Part shown: one piece after another, positions 5,246 to 6,626 of the stretch | Layout: every line of letters begins with the position of its first letter | Numbering within the stretch: position 1 is the first letter of the stretch | Source: Bifidobacteriaceae bacterium | Lineage (GTDB): Bacteria > Actinomycetota > Actinomycetes > Actinomycetales > WQXJ01 | Reading direction: 5' to 3' | Assembly: GCA_031265345.1 (NCBI GenBank) | Contig: JAISCU010000255.1 | Span: 1 to 6,626 of the forward strand | DNA length: 6,626 bases | Translations under genes and position numbers: made by a program | The notes under the pieces: model-generated | What the model was told of the DNA's origin: nothing | The model's database searches: none | Seen by the model: only the letters and a program-made list of their open reading frames with translations

Positions 5246-6626
5246 CGGCCACCTCGCTCTCACCAGTCGAAGCGACGGACCCGGCCGTCGCCGCCGAAAC
5301 CTCGGACTCGCGGCCAGGCTCCGACGCGAGGCCATCGTCACGCCGACGCCCCTGGGAGGCGGCCTCACGGTCGTGCTGGTACCGGTCCGTCGCCCAGACC
5401 AGATATTCGCCCATCGCGACCTCGGACGCGCCGACGTTGTAGATGTTCTGGTGCAGCACCTGGTCGATCCGCTCGCGCCAGCCGGAGGCGTCCGTGCGCA
5501 GGTCGAGCGCCACCTCGCCGATCCGGGACAGGTCCTCCACGTCGATGGACACTCCGATTTGGTTCCGCATGGTGATGTCGAGCGGCGCCGACTCGACCCA
5601 TTCCCAATGCGGGTTCATGACCTTCATCGGGGTGTTCACGAAGATCGAGGGGCGCTTGGTGGCGTAGGAGAACTCCTGCGCGATCGTGGACCAGTCCGTG
5701 ACCACCAGGTCGGCGGTGTAGACGGTCGTGTTGGAGGAGAAGTCGGTCTGGAGCTCCACGTCCCCGGCCTCGATGAGGTCCGCCAACGCGGCGGCGGCGG
5801 AATCGACTTTGGCGCGGAACCGCTTGACGAACTCGGGGTGCGGGCGGACCACCACCTTGAAACCGGCCTGGGCCAGCGGGCGCACCGTCTCCTCCAAGCA
5901 GACCTCCATCAGGTTGTCGGGCTGCCAGGACGGCCCGACCAACGCGACCGGCCGGTCTGCGGCGACCTCGGTGTCCATGGCCGCGACCGCCTCGAGCAGA
6001 TCGTCCAGCAGGCCGTAACCCGTGTTGACCAGGTGCTTGGTCGGCAGGTCGTAGACCGCCTCGAGCTCGCGGACCTCGGTGTTGTGGTTGGGGCCGTAAC
6101 AGAAGATCGTGTCGAAATGGTCCAGCGCGCCTTCGCGGAGCATCAAATGGAAACTGGTCATGCCATGGTCCAGATAGATGTACTCGGCGTCCTTGCGCAC
6201 CAGCGACCGCTTGATGTGGAAAGTCTCCAGGTCCGGCAGGGTCAGGACCACCACGTCGGCGTCGAGCTTCATCATGAACGCGATCAGCGCGCGGTGGCCA
6301 ATGTAATAGGTCTTCAAACGCGGATGGGTGCGGGCGAAGACCGCGTCCGCCGGGTCGGAGGTCACGTAGTGGACGGTCAAATCGGTGCGGTCGAGCAGAT
6401 AGCCCACCAGCCGCCCGAAGTATTTCCAATACCCGGAGCCTTCCGAATAGAACACCAACTGCTTGTGGCGCTCGGCGGAGAACCTCTTGGAGTCCTCCCT
6501 CTCGCGGCGGCGGTTGGCGCGCCGCTGGCGGCTCCGGTCCGCCCGCTCGGCCCGCGTCAAGCGCTCGCGCGGCGGGATGGCGGCCAGGTCGGCATGCTTC
6601 TCGGGCCGGTAGGCGACGTTGCAGAC
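5223..6626 (-). CDS. CDP-glycerol glycerophosphotransferase family (TagF-like) protein, 5' partial
   Basis: The frame is open from the right edge; 467 residues are visible and the true start lies outside. After VCNVAYRPEKH and a very basic Arg-rich stretch (visible residues 22-48), the transferase fold begins at QLVFYSEGSGYWKYFGRLV (56-74). Landmarks follow: TLPDLETFHIKRS (107-119, cytosolic donor-fold region), YIYLDHGMTSFHLM (149-162), RPHPEF (261-266) and TDWSTIAQEFSYATKRPSIF (310-329). The DHG and RPHP histidines and the D-S-T...E...KRP segment correspond to features of PF04464 enzymes such as TagF, which polymerise or transfer glycerol- or ribitol-phosphate from CDP donors to wall teichoic acid or capsule at the inner membrane face. 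The last 60 or so residues are a low-complexity acidic/Ser/Ala tail. The TTG at 6560 could be read as a start but has no ribosome site, and coding-like sequence continues upstream. The donor and polymer are not determinable. The gene overlaps its downstream neighbour by 23 bp. Confidence 0.88.
   Translation of the reverse strand, partial: VCNVAYRPEKHADLAAIPPRERLTRAERADRSRQRRANRRREREDSKRFSAERHKQLVFYSEGSGYWKYFGRLVGYLLDRTDLTVHYVTSDPADAVFARTHPRLKTYYIGHRALIAFMMKLDADVVVLTLPDLETFHIKRSLVRKDAEYIYLDHGMTSFHLMLREGALDHFDTIFCYGPNHNTEVRELEAVYDLPTKHLVNTGYGLLDDLLEAVAAMDTEVAADRPVALVGPSWQPDNLMEVCLEETVRPLAQAGFKVVVRPHPEFVKRFRAKVDSAAAALADLIEAGDVELQTDFSSNTTVYTADLVVTDWSTIAQEFSYATKRPSIFVNTPMKVMNPHWEWVESAPLDITMRNQIGVSIDVEDLSRIGEVALDLRTDASGWRERIDQVLHQNIYNVGASEVAMGEYLVWATDRYQHDREAASQGRRRDDGLASEPGRESEVSAATAGSVASTGESEVADAAPPVR
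5249..5255 (-). promoter_or_regulatory. Ribosome binding site deciding the start at 5245
   Basis: On the - strand GAGGTGG stands three bases before the ATG (the core GAGG is six bases away) and matches the anti-Shine-Dalgarno sequence well. It lies inside the last codons of the TagF-like gene, so ribosomes finishing that gene stop 23 bases beyond this start. This arrangement is typical of coupled translation. Confidence 0.65.

Noticed and set aside
5246..5368. Longer N-terminus of the alkaline-phosphatase-superfamily protein from an upstream start
   Set aside because: It would overlap the TagF-like gene by 146 bp and adds only Arg/Pro-rich sequence, while the start at 5245 has a good ribosome site.
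6558..6560. TTG as start of the TagF-like gene
   Set aside because: There is no ribosome site ahead of it, and the frame stays open with plausible sequence to the window edge.

Overview
This is a very GC-rich window, consistent with a high-GC actinobacterium: there is strong G/C bias at third positions, GTG/TTG codons are frequent, and terminator hairpins lack U-tracts. No ribosomal RNA, tRNA, CRISPR array, transposase or phage gene is visible, and I cannot name a genus from the sequence alone.

Layout. The left edge (2-814, + strand) is the C-terminal half of a CoA-acylating methylmalonate-semialdehyde dehydrogenase (mmsA/iolA type), closed by a strong 14-bp hairpin. Next come about 910 bp without a credible gene (815-1725), between two convergent genes. 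This stretch is unusually structured. It holds a 12-bp perfect palindrome, a nested hairpin, a 380-bp array of 104-bp tandem repeats (3.65 units, with signs of a 208-bp higher-order period), two direct copies of a 55-bp imperfect hairpin element on either side of a further hairpin, and a terminator-like stem for the gene to the right. From 1726 to the right edge everything is on the - strand: a TIGR02206/YwaF (TMEM164-like) multipass membrane protein (2589-1726); a 166-bp gap; a seven-helix membrane protein with an extracytoplasmic alkaline-phosphatase/sulfatase-superfamily domain (5245-2756); and the C-terminal 467 residues of a TagF-like CDP-glycerol glycerophosphotransferase-family protein (5' end beyond the window).

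How the genes fit. The TagF-like gene and the alkaline-phosphatase-superfamily gene overlap by 23 bp and are probably translationally coupled. One has a cytoplasmic polyol-phosphate transferase fold. The other has an external catalytic domain with Thr at the nucleophile position, as in LtaS-type phosphoglycerol transferases rather than sulfatases. Together with the YwaF/TMEM164-type protein they look like a cell-envelope locus for a glycerol-phosphate or similar decorated polymer (inference). The aldehyde dehydrogenase belongs to a separate catabolic unit (inositol/valine/propanoate metabolism) that ends here.

The least explained part is the repeat region 960-1709. It is non-coding: 104 is not a multiple of three, so no frame can be kept through the array. 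It resembles MIRU/VNTR-like or REP-like intergenic elements, but I cannot assign it to a known family.
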